From Novosphingobium marinum (GTDB lineage Bacteria; Pseudomonadota; Alphaproteobacteria; Sphingomonadales; Sphingomonadaceae), in assembly GCF_013408095.1 (NCBI RefSeq), contig NZ_JACBZF010000003.1, forward strand, positions 62,001-126,000: a stretch of 64,000 nucleotides of DNA, written 5' to 3'. Positions 34,555 through 43,553 of this stretch are shown here, piece by piece (the first letter of the stretch is position 1; every line of letters starts with the position of its first letter). Both the position numbers and the translations under genes were made by a program. The notes below the pieces were generated by a model that made no database searches, had not been told where the DNA came from, and saw only the letters and a program-made list of their open reading frames with translations.

Positions 34555-35384
34555 CGGATCAGCATGGCCCGCAGTTCGGCATCGTCCTCTCGCGGTGGAG
34601 CCGTGCCGAAGAAGCGTAGGAATGCCGTGGCTGCCTGTCCAACCAGCATTCGCAGCCCGTCGGCGGTTCGTAGGCCCTGGCGTTTCGCCGTTTCGAGCAG
34701 GTCGGTACGAAGAGGCGCGTAGACCATGTCGAAGACCAGTCCGTCACCTGCGACCATCGGAAGTTCGTCGAGGAGGAACCGGGGCATCGGCTGCTGTCCC
34801 GCCATACCAAGCTGGGTCGCATTGACGACGAGCGCGGCACCTTCGAGCGCGCCCGATCCGGCTTCGAACGGCAGGATCCGTGCGCCGAGGCCGCATTCAC
34901 TGGCAGCGCGCCCGGCTTTTTCCGGCGTTCGCGCGAGGATCCGGACTTCGCCGCAGCTTTGCGCGGCAAGGTAGGCGAAGGCCGCGCGCGCCGCGCCTCC
35001 CGCTCCGATAACGGTCGCTACGCGATCGCGCAGCGCCAGCGCGCCGACTGCCTCCGCGATCCCGTCGACGTCGGTGTTCGTCGCGACCAGCCGCTTGTCC
35101 TGCGTGCGGTAGATCGTGTTGGCCGCACCGATGGCGCGCACCCTGTCGTCGGCACCGGGAATGAGCATCGCCGCGCTTTCCTTGTGCGGGATGGTCACGT
35201 TGCAACCGCGCCAGTCGAGATCGAGCGCACGATTCTCGAGGAATCCGGCAAGCTCGTCGGGCCGCACGTGAAAGGCCCGGTAACTGGCCTTTAAATCGAG
35301 CTGCTTGAGCCAGTGGTTGTGAATGAGCGGGGACTTGGAGTGGGCGACGGGATCGCCGATGACTTCCGCGTACGGCAGGCTCAC
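34551..35384 (-). CDS. aroE: Shikimate dehydrogenase
   Basis: A 277-residue NADPH enzyme of aromatic amino acid synthesis. Substrate motifs are YAEVIGDPVAHSKSPLIHN and CNVTIPHKESA with the catalytic lysine, NTDVDGI; the NADP motif is VIGAGGAARA. The GTG at 35384 overlaps the maf stop (GTGA), and the longer ORF upstream has no family residues. Tight overlaps on both sides show operon structure. Confidence 0.95.
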   Translation of the reverse strand: MSLPYAEVIGDPVAHSKSPLIHNHWLKQLDLKASYRAFHVRPDELAGFLENRALDLDWRGCNVTIPHKESAAMLIPGADDRVRAIGAANTIYRTQDKRLVATNTDVDGIAEAVGALALRDRVATVIGAGGAARAAFAYLAAQSCGEVRILARTPEKAGRAASECGLGARILPFEAGSGALEGAALVVNATQLGMAGQQPMPRFLLDELPMVAGDGLVFDMVYAPLRTDLLETAKRQGLRTADGLRMLVGQAATAFLRFFGTAPPREDDAELRAMLIR

Positions 35385-35965
35385 GAGGTCAATTCTCCAA
35401 GCTGGCGCAGTCCGGCAAGAACCTTGAGAAGCGGCATGCCGAGTATGGTGAAATAGTCCCCTTCGATCCGTTCGAAAAGCTGCACGCCGCGCGCCTCGAT
35501 CCGGAACACGCCGACACAGGCAGATACTTCGGGCCATTCGCGATCTAGATAGCGTTCGATGAATTCTTCTGACATATCAATGACATGGAGTGACGCCATG
35601 GCGTCGGCTTGCCATATTACCTCGCCGTCGCGAGCAAGCGAAGCAGCGCTGTGCAACCGCATGATCCTGCCCGCGAAGAACCGCAGGTGCCGCGCCGCTT
35701 CCTCCCGGCTAGCGGGCTTGTCGAACCTGCGACCCTCGACCTCGACCAGCGAATCGCTGCCGAGCACCAGCATCCCGGCATACCCTCCGGAAACCGCCAG
35801 GGCCTTTTCGCTGGCCAGCGCCACGGCTACGTCTCCGGGCGACGCTTCGCCCAGTCGTGCTTCGATGGCCCGCTCGTCGACATCGGCGGGTTCGCAAACG
35901 AACTCGAGTCCCGCCGAAGAGAGCATGTCCCGGCGCGAAGCGCTGCGAGATGCCAGGACGATCAT
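35381..35965 (-). CDS. maf: Maf/YhdE-type nucleotide pyrophosphatase
   Basis: A 194-residue septum-formation (Maf) family protein that hydrolyses non-canonical nucleoside triphosphates. The start IVLASRSASRRDML is typical, and SEKALAVSGGYAGMLVLGSD replaces the usual ADT-type loop by GSDSL. Later CVGVFRIEARGVQLFERIEG is conserved. It overlaps the PpsR and aroE genes by ATGA and GTGA. Confidence 0.92.
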   Translation of the reverse strand: MIVLASRSASRRDMLSSAGLEFVCEPADVDERAIEARLGEASPGDVAVALASEKALAVSGGYAGMLVLGSDSLVEVEGRRFDKPASREEAARHLRFFAGRIMRLHSAASLARDGEVIWQADAMASLHVIDMSEEFIERYLDREWPEVSACVGVFRIEARGVQLFERIEGDYFTILGMPLLKVLAGLRQLGELTS

Positions 35966-36807
35966 ATCGGTTTGGACCCGCCGACCTTACTTTCGGTCTC
36001 GATCCGCCGCTCGGTCAGGAGGTTGATCACCGCAGCGGCGGTTTCCTCGATCGAACGCCGCGTCACGTCGATCACCGGCCAGTTGTTGTCGGCGAAGATG
36101 CGCCTTGCGAACTGGACCTCGCGCCCGACGCGATCGGTATCGACATAGTGCGTGTCGGGTGCCTGGTTGAGCGAAAGCAACCGGTTGCGCCGCACCTGGA
36201 TCAGCCGTTCGGGCGCCGTTGTCAGCCCGACGACGAGCGGGTGTCGCAACCCGAAAAGGGCAGGGGGAGGGGGGCTTTCGATAACGACCGGGATATTCGC
36301 GACCTTGTACCCGCGATTGGCGAGGTAGATGCTCGTCGGCGTCTTCGAGGTGCGCGACACGCCCGCGAGGACGATGTCGGCTTCCTCCCATTCCTCCCAG
36401 AGCAACCCGTCGTCGTGGGCAATCGTGTACTGGATGGCGTCGACGCGCGCGAAATACGCCTCGTCGAGCTGGTGCTGGCGGCCCGGACGTCCGCGCGCCT
36501 GCTGGCCGAGCATGCTTTCGAGCGCACCGGTGACTACGTCGAGCGCGGCGACCGCGGGCAAGCCGAGCTTGCGGCAGTGGTCCTCGAGACGCTCGCGCGT
36601 ATCGCTGTTGACGAGTGTGAAAAGCACGAGGCCCGGGTGACTGGCGATTTCGTCCATGATCCGGTCGAGATGCTGTTGCGAGCGTACCATCGGCCAGAAA
36701 TGACGGATGACCTCGGTATCGTCGAACTGCGCAAGCGCCGCCTTCGCGATCATCTCGAGCGTCTCGCCGGTCGAATCCGACAGGAGGTGGAGATGAAGGC
36801 GCGCCAT
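35962..36807 (-). CDS. ppsR: PEP synthase/PPDK regulatory kinase-phosphotransferase
   Basis: A 281-residue DUF299 family protein that phosphorylates and dephosphorylates pyruvate-phosphate dikinase or PEP synthetase with ADP. The N-terminus LHLLSDSTGETLEMIAKAAL is typical and the P-loop GVSRTSKT is at 149-156. The ATG at 36807 starts the family sequence; the longer ORF extends into the oriC region. In many alphaproteobacteria this gene flanks the origin. Confidence 0.93.
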   Translation of the reverse strand: MARLHLHLLSDSTGETLEMIAKAALAQFDDTEVIRHFWPMVRSQQHLDRIMDEIASHPGLVLFTLVNSDTRERLEDHCRKLGLPAVAALDVVTGALESMLGQQARGRPGRQHQLDEAYFARVDAIQYTIAHDDGLLWEEWEEADIVLAGVSRTSKTPTSIYLANRGYKVANIPVVIESPPPPALFGLRHPLVVGLTTAPERLIQVRRNRLLSLNQAPDTHYVDTDRVGREVQFARRIFADNNWPVIDVTRRSIEETAAAVINLLTERRIETESKVGGSKPI

Positions 36808-37145
36808 GGCTCCGATCCGCGGGACCGCGTGTCCCGGACACTTGTGGATAGAGACCGGCATAAACCACGGGACAGGACCGTGTACAACCGGAGGACGCAA
36901 AACGCTCCCCGCTGTCTCGGAGAAAGCATGGGTGTTTTGGACAGGGCCGATGACGTTCCCACAGGTCCGGGACAGCGGGGATAAACATTGCTTGACGCAG
37001 CCTGCACCGGAGTCGCACGTCTACCCGGGCTGTTCATCGCGGGACAATTCGGGCAAGACCCCGGTTGTTCGCGCTTTCCACAAGCCAACAGATTCCATCA
37101 TCCTTCTAATAAGAATCTTATTTTATTGATTGGACCCCGATAGCG
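36808..37145. other. Probable chromosomal replication origin (oriC)
   Basis: A 338-base non-coding region between divergent ppsR (minus) and hemE (plus), the known place of oriC in Caulobacter and other alphaproteobacteria. DnaA-box-like sites: TGTGGATAG at 36843-36851 (one mismatch from TGTGGATAA) and CTTTCCACA at 37074-37082. A perfect 10-base inverted repeat CCCCGCTGTC/GACAGCGGGG lies at 36907-36916 and 36971-36980. GTGTCC-C-GGACAC at 36829-36841 is palindromic. Three GANTC methylation sites are at 37010, 37091 and 37113. An AT-rich tract (37104-37131) may be the unwinding element. Confidence 0.72.
37108..37122. promoter_or_regulatory. AT-rich palindrome before hemE
   Basis: AATAAGA-A-TCTTATT, perfect 7-base arms, 23 bases upstream of the hemE ATG, next to TTTTATTGATT. 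It can be an operator (iron or haem control of hemE), a -10 region, or part of the DNA unwinding element of the origin. Confidence 0.45.
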
Positions 37146-38180
37146 ATGCCCGGACTCCTGCTTCGCACCTTGCTCGGCGAGAATGCCGGATCACGTCCCG
37201 TTTGGCTCATGCGGCAAGCGGGACGGTACCTGCCCGAATATCGTGCCTTGCGCGCCGAGAAGGGCGGATTTCTCGCTCTCGTCTACGATAGCGATGCCGC
37301 TGCCGAGATCACGCTGCAGCCGATCCGACGTTTCGGTTTCGACGGTGCGATCCTGTTCTCCGACATTCTCATAGTGCCCTACGCGATGGGTCAGGATCTC
37401 GAGTTCACGGCAGGCGAGGGACCGCGCCTGTCGCCGCCACTGGTCGACAGTGCGCTCGATGCGCTCAACGCGGTGCCCGACCGCCTTTCGCCGATTTACG
37501 AGACGGTCCGCAAGGTCCGCGCCGCGCTTGGCGACGGACGCACCCTTCTCGGCTTTGCCGGCAGTCCGTGGACCGTGGCTACCTACATGGTGGCGGGCGA
37601 GGGGAGCCGTGACCAGCACGAAACGCGGGCCATGGCCTATCGCGATCCTGCGGCGTTCCAGGCGATCGTCGACGAAATCGTGTCGGTGACCGTGGATTAC
37701 CTCGCCGGACAGATTTCCGCTGGTGCGGAGGCTGTGCAGATCTTCGACAGCTGGGCGGGCAGCCTTGCCCCGGCCGAATTCGAGCGCTGGGTCATCGCGC
37801 CCAACGAAGCCATCGTGCGTTCGCTCAAGGTCCGCTTTCCGAAGGTACCCGTCATCGGGTTTCCCAAGGGTGCGGGCGAGAAGCTGCCTGCGTACGCCCG
37901 AGAGACGCAGGTCGACGCAGTCGGCCTCGACGAAACCATCGATCCGGTCTGGGCGGCGCGCGCGCTCCCGGACGATCTGCCGGTGCAGGGCAATTTCGAT
38001 CCGCTTCTCCTCCTTGCGGGGGGAGAAGAACTCGACAGGCAGGCGAAGCGCATCCTCGATGCCTTTGCCGGCCGGCCGCATGTCTTCAACCTCGGCCACG
38101 GTATCGGCAAGGAAACGCCGATCGAGAACGTCGAGCGGCTCCTTGCGACCGTACGCGGTTGGCAATCGGCAGGCGCGTAA
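37146..38180 (+). CDS. hemE: Uroporphyrinogen decarboxylase
   Basis: Haem synthesis enzyme that removes four carboxyl groups from uroporphyrinogen III, 344 residues. The N-terminal RPVWLMRQAGRYLPEYR contains the active-site arginines; GFAGSPWTVATYMVAGE and FDSWAGSLAP are further signatures, with NLGHGIGKETPIENV near the end. It is the right-hand neighbour of oriC and is followed by hemJ, so haem genes cluster here. Confidence 0.97.
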   Translation: MPGLLLRTLLGENAGSRPVWLMRQAGRYLPEYRALRAEKGGFLALVYDSDAAAEITLQPIRRFGFDGAILFSDILIVPYAMGQDLEFTAGEGPRLSPPLVDSALDALNAVPDRLSPIYETVRKVRAALGDGRTLLGFAGSPWTVATYMVAGEGSRDQHETRAMAYRDPAAFQAIVDEIVSVTVDYLAGQISAGAEAVQIFDSWAGSLAPAEFERWVIAPNEAIVRSLKVRFPKVPVIGFPKGAGEKLPAYARETQVDAVGLDETIDPVWAARALPDDLPVQGNFDPLLLLAGGEELDRQAKRILDAFAGRPHVFNLGHGIGKETPIENVERLLATVRGWQSAGA

Positions 38181-38189
38181 AGGGATGAC

Positions 38190-38221
38190 GGGCAGGGGCC
38201 GCCCGCGCTAAGGCCCTGCCC
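38190..38221 (+). other. Hairpin between hemE and hemJ
   Basis: GGGCAGGG-g-CC and GGCCCTGCCC form a 10-pair stem with one bulge and an 11-base loop. The 3' arm ends exactly one base before the first ATG of hemJ (38222). No U-run follows. It may hold the start of hemJ in a structure, or stop polymerase after hemE. Confidence 0.45.
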
Positions 38222-38665
38222 ATGGAACAGGTGCTTTCGATGGTCTATCTCTGGCTCAAGGCGGGTCATCTCATCTTCGTGATCTTCTGGATGGCGGGGC
38301 TTTTCATGCTGCCGCGCTATTACGTCTATCATCAGGAGGCCGCCGAGGATTCGCCCGAGAATGCCCTCTGGCTCGATCGCGAGAACAAGCTTCGCAAGAT
38401 CATCCTGCTGCCGTCGGTCGTCATCGTCTGGGTCCTGGGGCTCGCTCTGGCTTATGCGGGCGACTGGTGGACTTCGGGATGGTTTCACGCGAAGTTGCTG
38501 CTCGTCGTGCTTCTCAGCGCCTTTCACGGCTGGCTTGTCGCCTACGGGAAGAAACTGGCCCGCGGAGAGCGGACACTCTCCGGAAAGAAGCTGCGGCTTC
38601 TGAACGAGGTTCCGGGCATCACCATCGCCATCATCGTGATCCTCGTGGTCGTGAAGCCGTTCTGA
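38222..38665 (+). CDS. hemJ: HemJ protoporphyrinogen oxidase
   Basis: An inner-membrane oxidase of 147 residues with four hydrophobic segments. The family N-terminus VYLWLKAGHLIFVIFWMAGL contains the conserved histidine, and the later ARGERTLSGKKLRLLNEVPG is typical. HemJ oxidises protoporphyrinogen IX without oxygen. The start could be 38222 or 38240 (MVYLWLK), which fits other HemJ proteins better; no clear ribosome site favours either. Confidence 0.93.
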   Translation: MEQVLSMVYLWLKAGHLIFVIFWMAGLFMLPRYYVYHQEAAEDSPENALWLDRENKLRKIILLPSVVIVWVLGLALAYAGDWWTSGWFHAKLLLVVLLSAFHGWLVAYGKKLARGERTLSGKKLRLLNEVPGITIAIIVILVVVKPF

Positions 38666-38854
38666 CCTGCGGCGCATGCGGCCAGCCGTGCGTCATCGTG
38701 GCGCAAGCGAATTGACGCGGGCAGGGCCAGCGCGTATCTCGTAACCAGAAACCGGCTGCCGCAATTCCAGCGCGGCAAGGTCTGCTTTCCCCAAGCCCAT
38801 AGACCCGCCGGCCTTTCCCGACCCTGTTTCTCTTTCCGGAAAACGACTGCCGAT

Positions 38855-40111
<1,257 letters not shown>

Positions 40112-40126
40112 GCGGGGCTTGATCAA

Positions 40127-40852
40127 TTGCATGATCTGATCGCACTCGCTGCTGCCGCCGCGCCCTCGCTGGGCGGGCCGGCGGAAATCTGGGCGGCCAT
40201 CGTCAAGGATTTCTCGAACCTGGGCACGCCATCGGCAATGGCCGCGTTCCTTCAGGTCCTTGCCATCGACATCGTTCTGGCGGGCGACAACGCGATCGTC
40301 GTGGGCGCGCTTGCGGCGGGACTGCCACCGGATCAGCGCAAGAAGGTCATTGCGATCGGCGTCCTTGCCGCACTCGTGCTGCGCGTTGCGTTCGCGCTGA
40401 TGGTGACATGGCTGCTCGGCATCGTGGGGCTGATACTCGCAGGCGGCCTGCTGCTGCTCTGGGTAGCCTGGCGCATGTACCGCGACCTCAAGGGCCACGG
40501 AGCCGGGGAGTCGGCTGGATCTCCGGAAATCGAGGGCGACGAGCATTCGGGCGTCGCCCCTGCCAAGAGCTTCGCGGCGGCTGCCTGGTCGGTCGCCGTG
40601 GCAGACGTCTCGATGAGCCTCGACAACGTGCTTGCCGTTGCCGGAGCGGCGCGCGACCACCCCGGCATTCTCATCGTCGGGCTGATTGTCGCCGTGGCCC
40701 TGATGGGCATCGCTGCGAACGTCATCGCAAAATACATCGAGCGTTATCGCTGGATCGGCTGGGTCGGCCTTGCGGTGATCGTCTACGTCGCGCTCAAGAT
40801 GATCTACGACGGAGCGTTCCAGGTTGCGCCTTACGCAGCTGCGGCGGTCTGA
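40127..40852 (+). CDS. TerC-family membrane protein
   Basis: A 241-residue TerC/YjbE-type membrane protein with about seven membrane segments. The characteristic acidic pair lies in VLAIDIVLAGDNAIVVGALA and VADVSMSLDNVLAVAGAARD. The family is linked to metal (manganese) export. The start is a TTG at 40127 by position relative to the rho stop and the length of the N-terminal helix; ATG alternatives are far downstream. Its TGA stop abuts the next stop codon on the other strand. Confidence 0.82.
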   Translation: MHDLIALAAAAAPSLGGPAEIWAAIVKDFSNLGTPSAMAAFLQVLAIDIVLAGDNAIVVGALAAGLPPDQRKKVIAIGVLAALVLRVAFALMVTWLLGIVGLILAGGLLLLWVAWRMYRDLKGHGAGESAGSPEIEGDEHSGVAPAKSFAAAAWSVAVADVSMSLDNVLAVAGAARDHPGILIVGLIVAVALMGIAANVIAKYIERYRWIGWVGLAVIVYVALKMIYDGAFQVAPYAAAAV

Positions 40853-42439
40853 TCAGGCGACGCGCCGGAAGGTTTCGGCCCGCGCCTCCCGCCAGGCCCG
40901 GGCAAATTGCGTGTTCTCCGGGTCCTGCAGCAGTCGCCCCGGCTCGAGGAATTCGTAGACCGAATCGATCGGCAGCGCCCGGGTGCTGTCGAGCCGGTCG
41001 AACAGGTCCCACGGCCTTAGTTGCCAGGGATCGGTATGTCCCATTGCCACCACGATCTCGCGAAAGCTTTTCAGCGTCTCGCGATGGAAGCGATAGACAC
41101 GCTCGGCCTTGTCCGGAACGACCAGTCCCTGCTGCCGCCACGCCTGTTGCGTCGCGACTCCCGTGGGGCATTCGTCGGTATGGCAGCGCATCGACTGCAC
41201 GCATCCGAGTGCGAACATGAACGACCGGGCGGCGTTGCCCCAGTCCGCGCCCAACGCGAAGGCGGCGGCAAGCCCGGCTCCCGAATGGATCTTGCCCGAC
41301 ACGCCGAGCCGCACGCTACCCTTCAGCCCGCACCCGACCAGCGCATTGCGCATCGCCATCAGCCCCTGTCGCATCGGCATTCCGACGCTGTTCGACAGTT
41401 CGGGCGGAGCCGCGCCTGTGCCACCTTCGCCGCCGTCGACGACGATGAAATCGGGAGTCCGCCCGGTCTCGATCATTGCTTTCATCAGCGCCATAACTTC
41501 ATGCAGCTGGCCGACGCAGAGCTTGAAGCCAACAGGCTTGCCGCCCGATAGCTCGCGCAGGTCGTCGATCCATTCGATCAGTTCGACCGGTGTCGAGAAG
41601 GTCGAGTGAGCAGGGGGAGAGTTGCAGTCCTGCCCGACATCGACGCCGCGGGCTTCGGCGATTTCCCCGGTTACCTTCGAGCCGGGAAGCACGCCGCCGT
41701 GGCCGGGTTTTGCCCCCTGGCTGAGCTTCACTTCGATCATCTTGACCTGATCGTCGCCTGCCTGCTCGGCGAACTTGTCGGGATCGAAGTTGCCATCGGT
41801 GGTCCGACACCCGAAGTAGCCGCTTCCGATCTCCCAGATCAGGTCGCCGCCATGCGAGCGATGATACCGGCTGATTCCTCCTTCGCCCGTGTCGTGGGCA
41901 AACCCGCCTTTCGCAGCGCCCCAGTTCAGAGCCTCGATCGCGCGCCCGCCGAGCGATCCGAAACTCATCGCCGATATGTTCAGCAATGATGCTTCGTAAG
42001 GCTTGCCACATCGTTCGTTTCCGATCCTGACACGCCAATAATCAGGCGCGGACGCGTCAGGAACGATCGAATGGCTCAGCCACTCGTATTCCTCCGAGTA
42101 CGTGTCGAGCTCGGTCCCCATCGGATGCTTGTCGAGCTCGCCCTTGGCCCGGGCATAGACCAGCGCGCGCTGGTCACGGTTGAAGGGGCGACCTTCGAGA
42201 TCGCTTTCGACGATGTAGGTGTGCAGGTACGGGCGCAGGTCCTCGAAAAGCCAGCGCATTCGGGCGATCAACGGGAAATTGCGCCGCAGCGTGTGCTGGC
42301 GCTGGAAGAAATCCCACATCGCGATCGCAAGCAGGGGAGCGAGCAACATCAGGCTCCAGCGCAATGCCGGAACGATCGCCGCGCTTGCGGTCAGGACGAT
42401 CAGGATTGCCGGGACGAGGTACCGCGGGGCGAGGCCCAT
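40853..42439 (-). CDS. FMN-binding glutamate synthase-family protein, membrane-anchored
   Basis: A 528-residue protein of the GltB central-domain type. Two N-terminal membrane segments (8-26 and 30-48) precede the FMN domain: NISAMSFGSLGGRAIEALN, EGGISRYHRSHGGDLIWEIG, KVKLSQGAKPGHGG-type loop and VDGGEGGTGAAPPELSNS. The cysteines of the [3Fe-4S] cluster are in GCVQSMRCHTDECPTG (Cx5Cx4C). No glutaminase domain is present. It may reduce a membrane quinone or act in another oxidoreductase reaction; substrate unproven. ATG 42439 follows the DLH stop by 4 bases. Confidence 0.9.
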   Translation of the reverse strand: MGLAPRYLVPAILIVLTASAAIVPALRWSLMLLAPLLAIAMWDFFQRQHTLRRNFPLIARMRWLFEDLRPYLHTYIVESDLEGRPFNRDQRALVYARAKGELDKHPMGTELDTYSEEYEWLSHSIVPDASAPDYWRVRIGNERCGKPYEASLLNISAMSFGSLGGRAIEALNWGAAKGGFAHDTGEGGISRYHRSHGGDLIWEIGSGYFGCRTTDGNFDPDKFAEQAGDDQVKMIEVKLSQGAKPGHGGVLPGSKVTGEIAEARGVDVGQDCNSPPAHSTFSTPVELIEWIDDLRELSGGKPVGFKLCVGQLHEVMALMKAMIETGRTPDFIVVDGGEGGTGAAPPELSNSVGMPMRQGLMAMRNALVGCGLKGSVRLGVSGKIHSGAGLAAAFALGADWGNAARSFMFALGCVQSMRCHTDECPTGVATQQAWRQQGLVVPDKAERVYRFHRETLKSFREIVVAMGHTDPWQLRPWDLFDRLDSTRALPIDSVYEFLEPGRLLQDPENTQFARAWREARAETFRRVA

Positions 42440-42443
42440 CCTA

Positions 42444-43142
42444 TCAGCCGATATGCCGCGCAAAGAACTCCGTCGTCCGTCCGTCTGCCAACTGTGCGGC
42501 GCTTTCGTCGCGGCGCGACCCGAACTCTGTGGCGAAGCCGTGGTCGAGACCCTCGTAGTCGTAGATGGTCACGTGCGGGTTGGGATCGAGTCCCTCGTGC
42601 ATTGCCTTCTGTGCCTCGGGCGGAACGAAACCATCGGCGGTCGGCACATGAAGCATCAGCGGTTTGGCAATCGCATGCGATTCGTTGAGCATCTGGTCGA
42701 TCATCACGCCGTAGTATCCGACCGAGGCATCGATGTCGGTACGCGTCGCGGTCATGTAGGCGACCTTGCCACCCATGCAAAAGCCGACAAGGCCGACCTT
42801 GGGCACGTCGGCCTCGCGGCGGATCCAGTGTATGGTTGCTTCGACGTCCTCGATCCCCGCATCGAAATCGTGCTTCTGCATGTAATCGATAGCGGCCTGG
42901 AACTGCTCCTCGATGTCGGGATCCAGTTCCACATCGGGCTGCTGGCGCCAGAAGATGTCGGGTGCGACGGCAAGATAGCCCTTGGCAGCCCAGTCGTCGG
43001 CCTTCTTGCGAATGCCCTTGTTCACTCCGAAGATCTCCTGGATCACGATGATGGCACCCTTGGCCTCTCCTGCCGGTCGGGCGACGTAGGCTCCGAACGA
43101 TCCATCGTTCCTGAGGGTCGGGATCGTGGTGTTGGTCGTCAT
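42444..43142 (-). CDS. Dienelactone hydrolase family protein
   Basis: A 232-residue alpha/beta hydrolase with cysteine nucleophile C122 in LVGFCMGGKVAYM, and the catalytic His in YEGLDHGFATEFG. IIVIQEIFGVNKGIRKKADDW near the start is typical of dienelactone hydrolases. The real substrate cannot be deduced. ATG 43142 was chosen over a TTG two residues upstream. It probably shares a transcript with the glutamate synthase-like gene. Confidence 0.9.
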   Translation of the reverse strand: MTTNTTIPTLRNDGSFGAYVARPAGEAKGAIIVIQEIFGVNKGIRKKADDWAAKGYLAVAPDIFWRQQPDVELDPDIEEQFQAAIDYMQKHDFDAGIEDVEATIHWIRREADVPKVGLVGFCMGGKVAYMTATRTDIDASVGYYGVMIDQMLNESHAIAKPLMLHVPTADGFVPPEAQKAMHEGLDPNPHVTIYDYEGLDHGFATEFGSRRDESAAQLADGRTTEFFARHIG

Positions 43143-43241
43143 GGGCAACTCCTTTCAGGCATCCGGTCAGTATGCGCCGAACATGGACTTTGCCAAGCCC
43201 GTGTGTCAGCAATGCGATGTTGCGGTGGCGCGGAGAATGCC

Positions 43242-43511
43242 ATGAAGATCAATGTCGAAGTCGAATGCACTCCCGAAGAGGCTCGTCGCTTCCTTGGCCT
43301 GCCCGACGTTACCAAGGTCAACGAGATCTATGTCGACGCCCTTGCCAACGCCATGCAGGGAGTGGGTTCCATCGAACAGATGCAGGAAATGACCAAGCAG
43401 ATCGCACCTATGGGGCAGATGGCACTCAAGGTCTTCCAGTCGATGCTTGAGAGCGGCGCCGCGATGAGCGGGATGGGCTCATCGTCGCCGAAGAAGGGTC
43501 CGAAACAGTAA
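43242..43511 (+). CDS. DUF6489-type small protein
   Basis: An 89-residue protein, recognised by MKINVEVECTPEEARRFLGL and LPDVTKVNEIYVDALANAMQ, with a methionine-rich amphipathic stretch QMQEMTKQIAPMGQMALKVF. Known only in alphaproteobacteria; function unknown. The ATG is preceded by GGAGAATGCC. It lies between the DLH gene and mnmE. Confidence 0.75.
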   Translation: MKINVEVECTPEEARRFLGLPDVTKVNEIYVDALANAMQGVGSIEQMQEMTKQIAPMGQMALKVFQSMLESGAAMSGMGSSSPKKGPKQ

Positions 43512-43553
43512 GTCCCTTGCATTTACCAGCAGGATGATGCGGTCCGGAACCCG

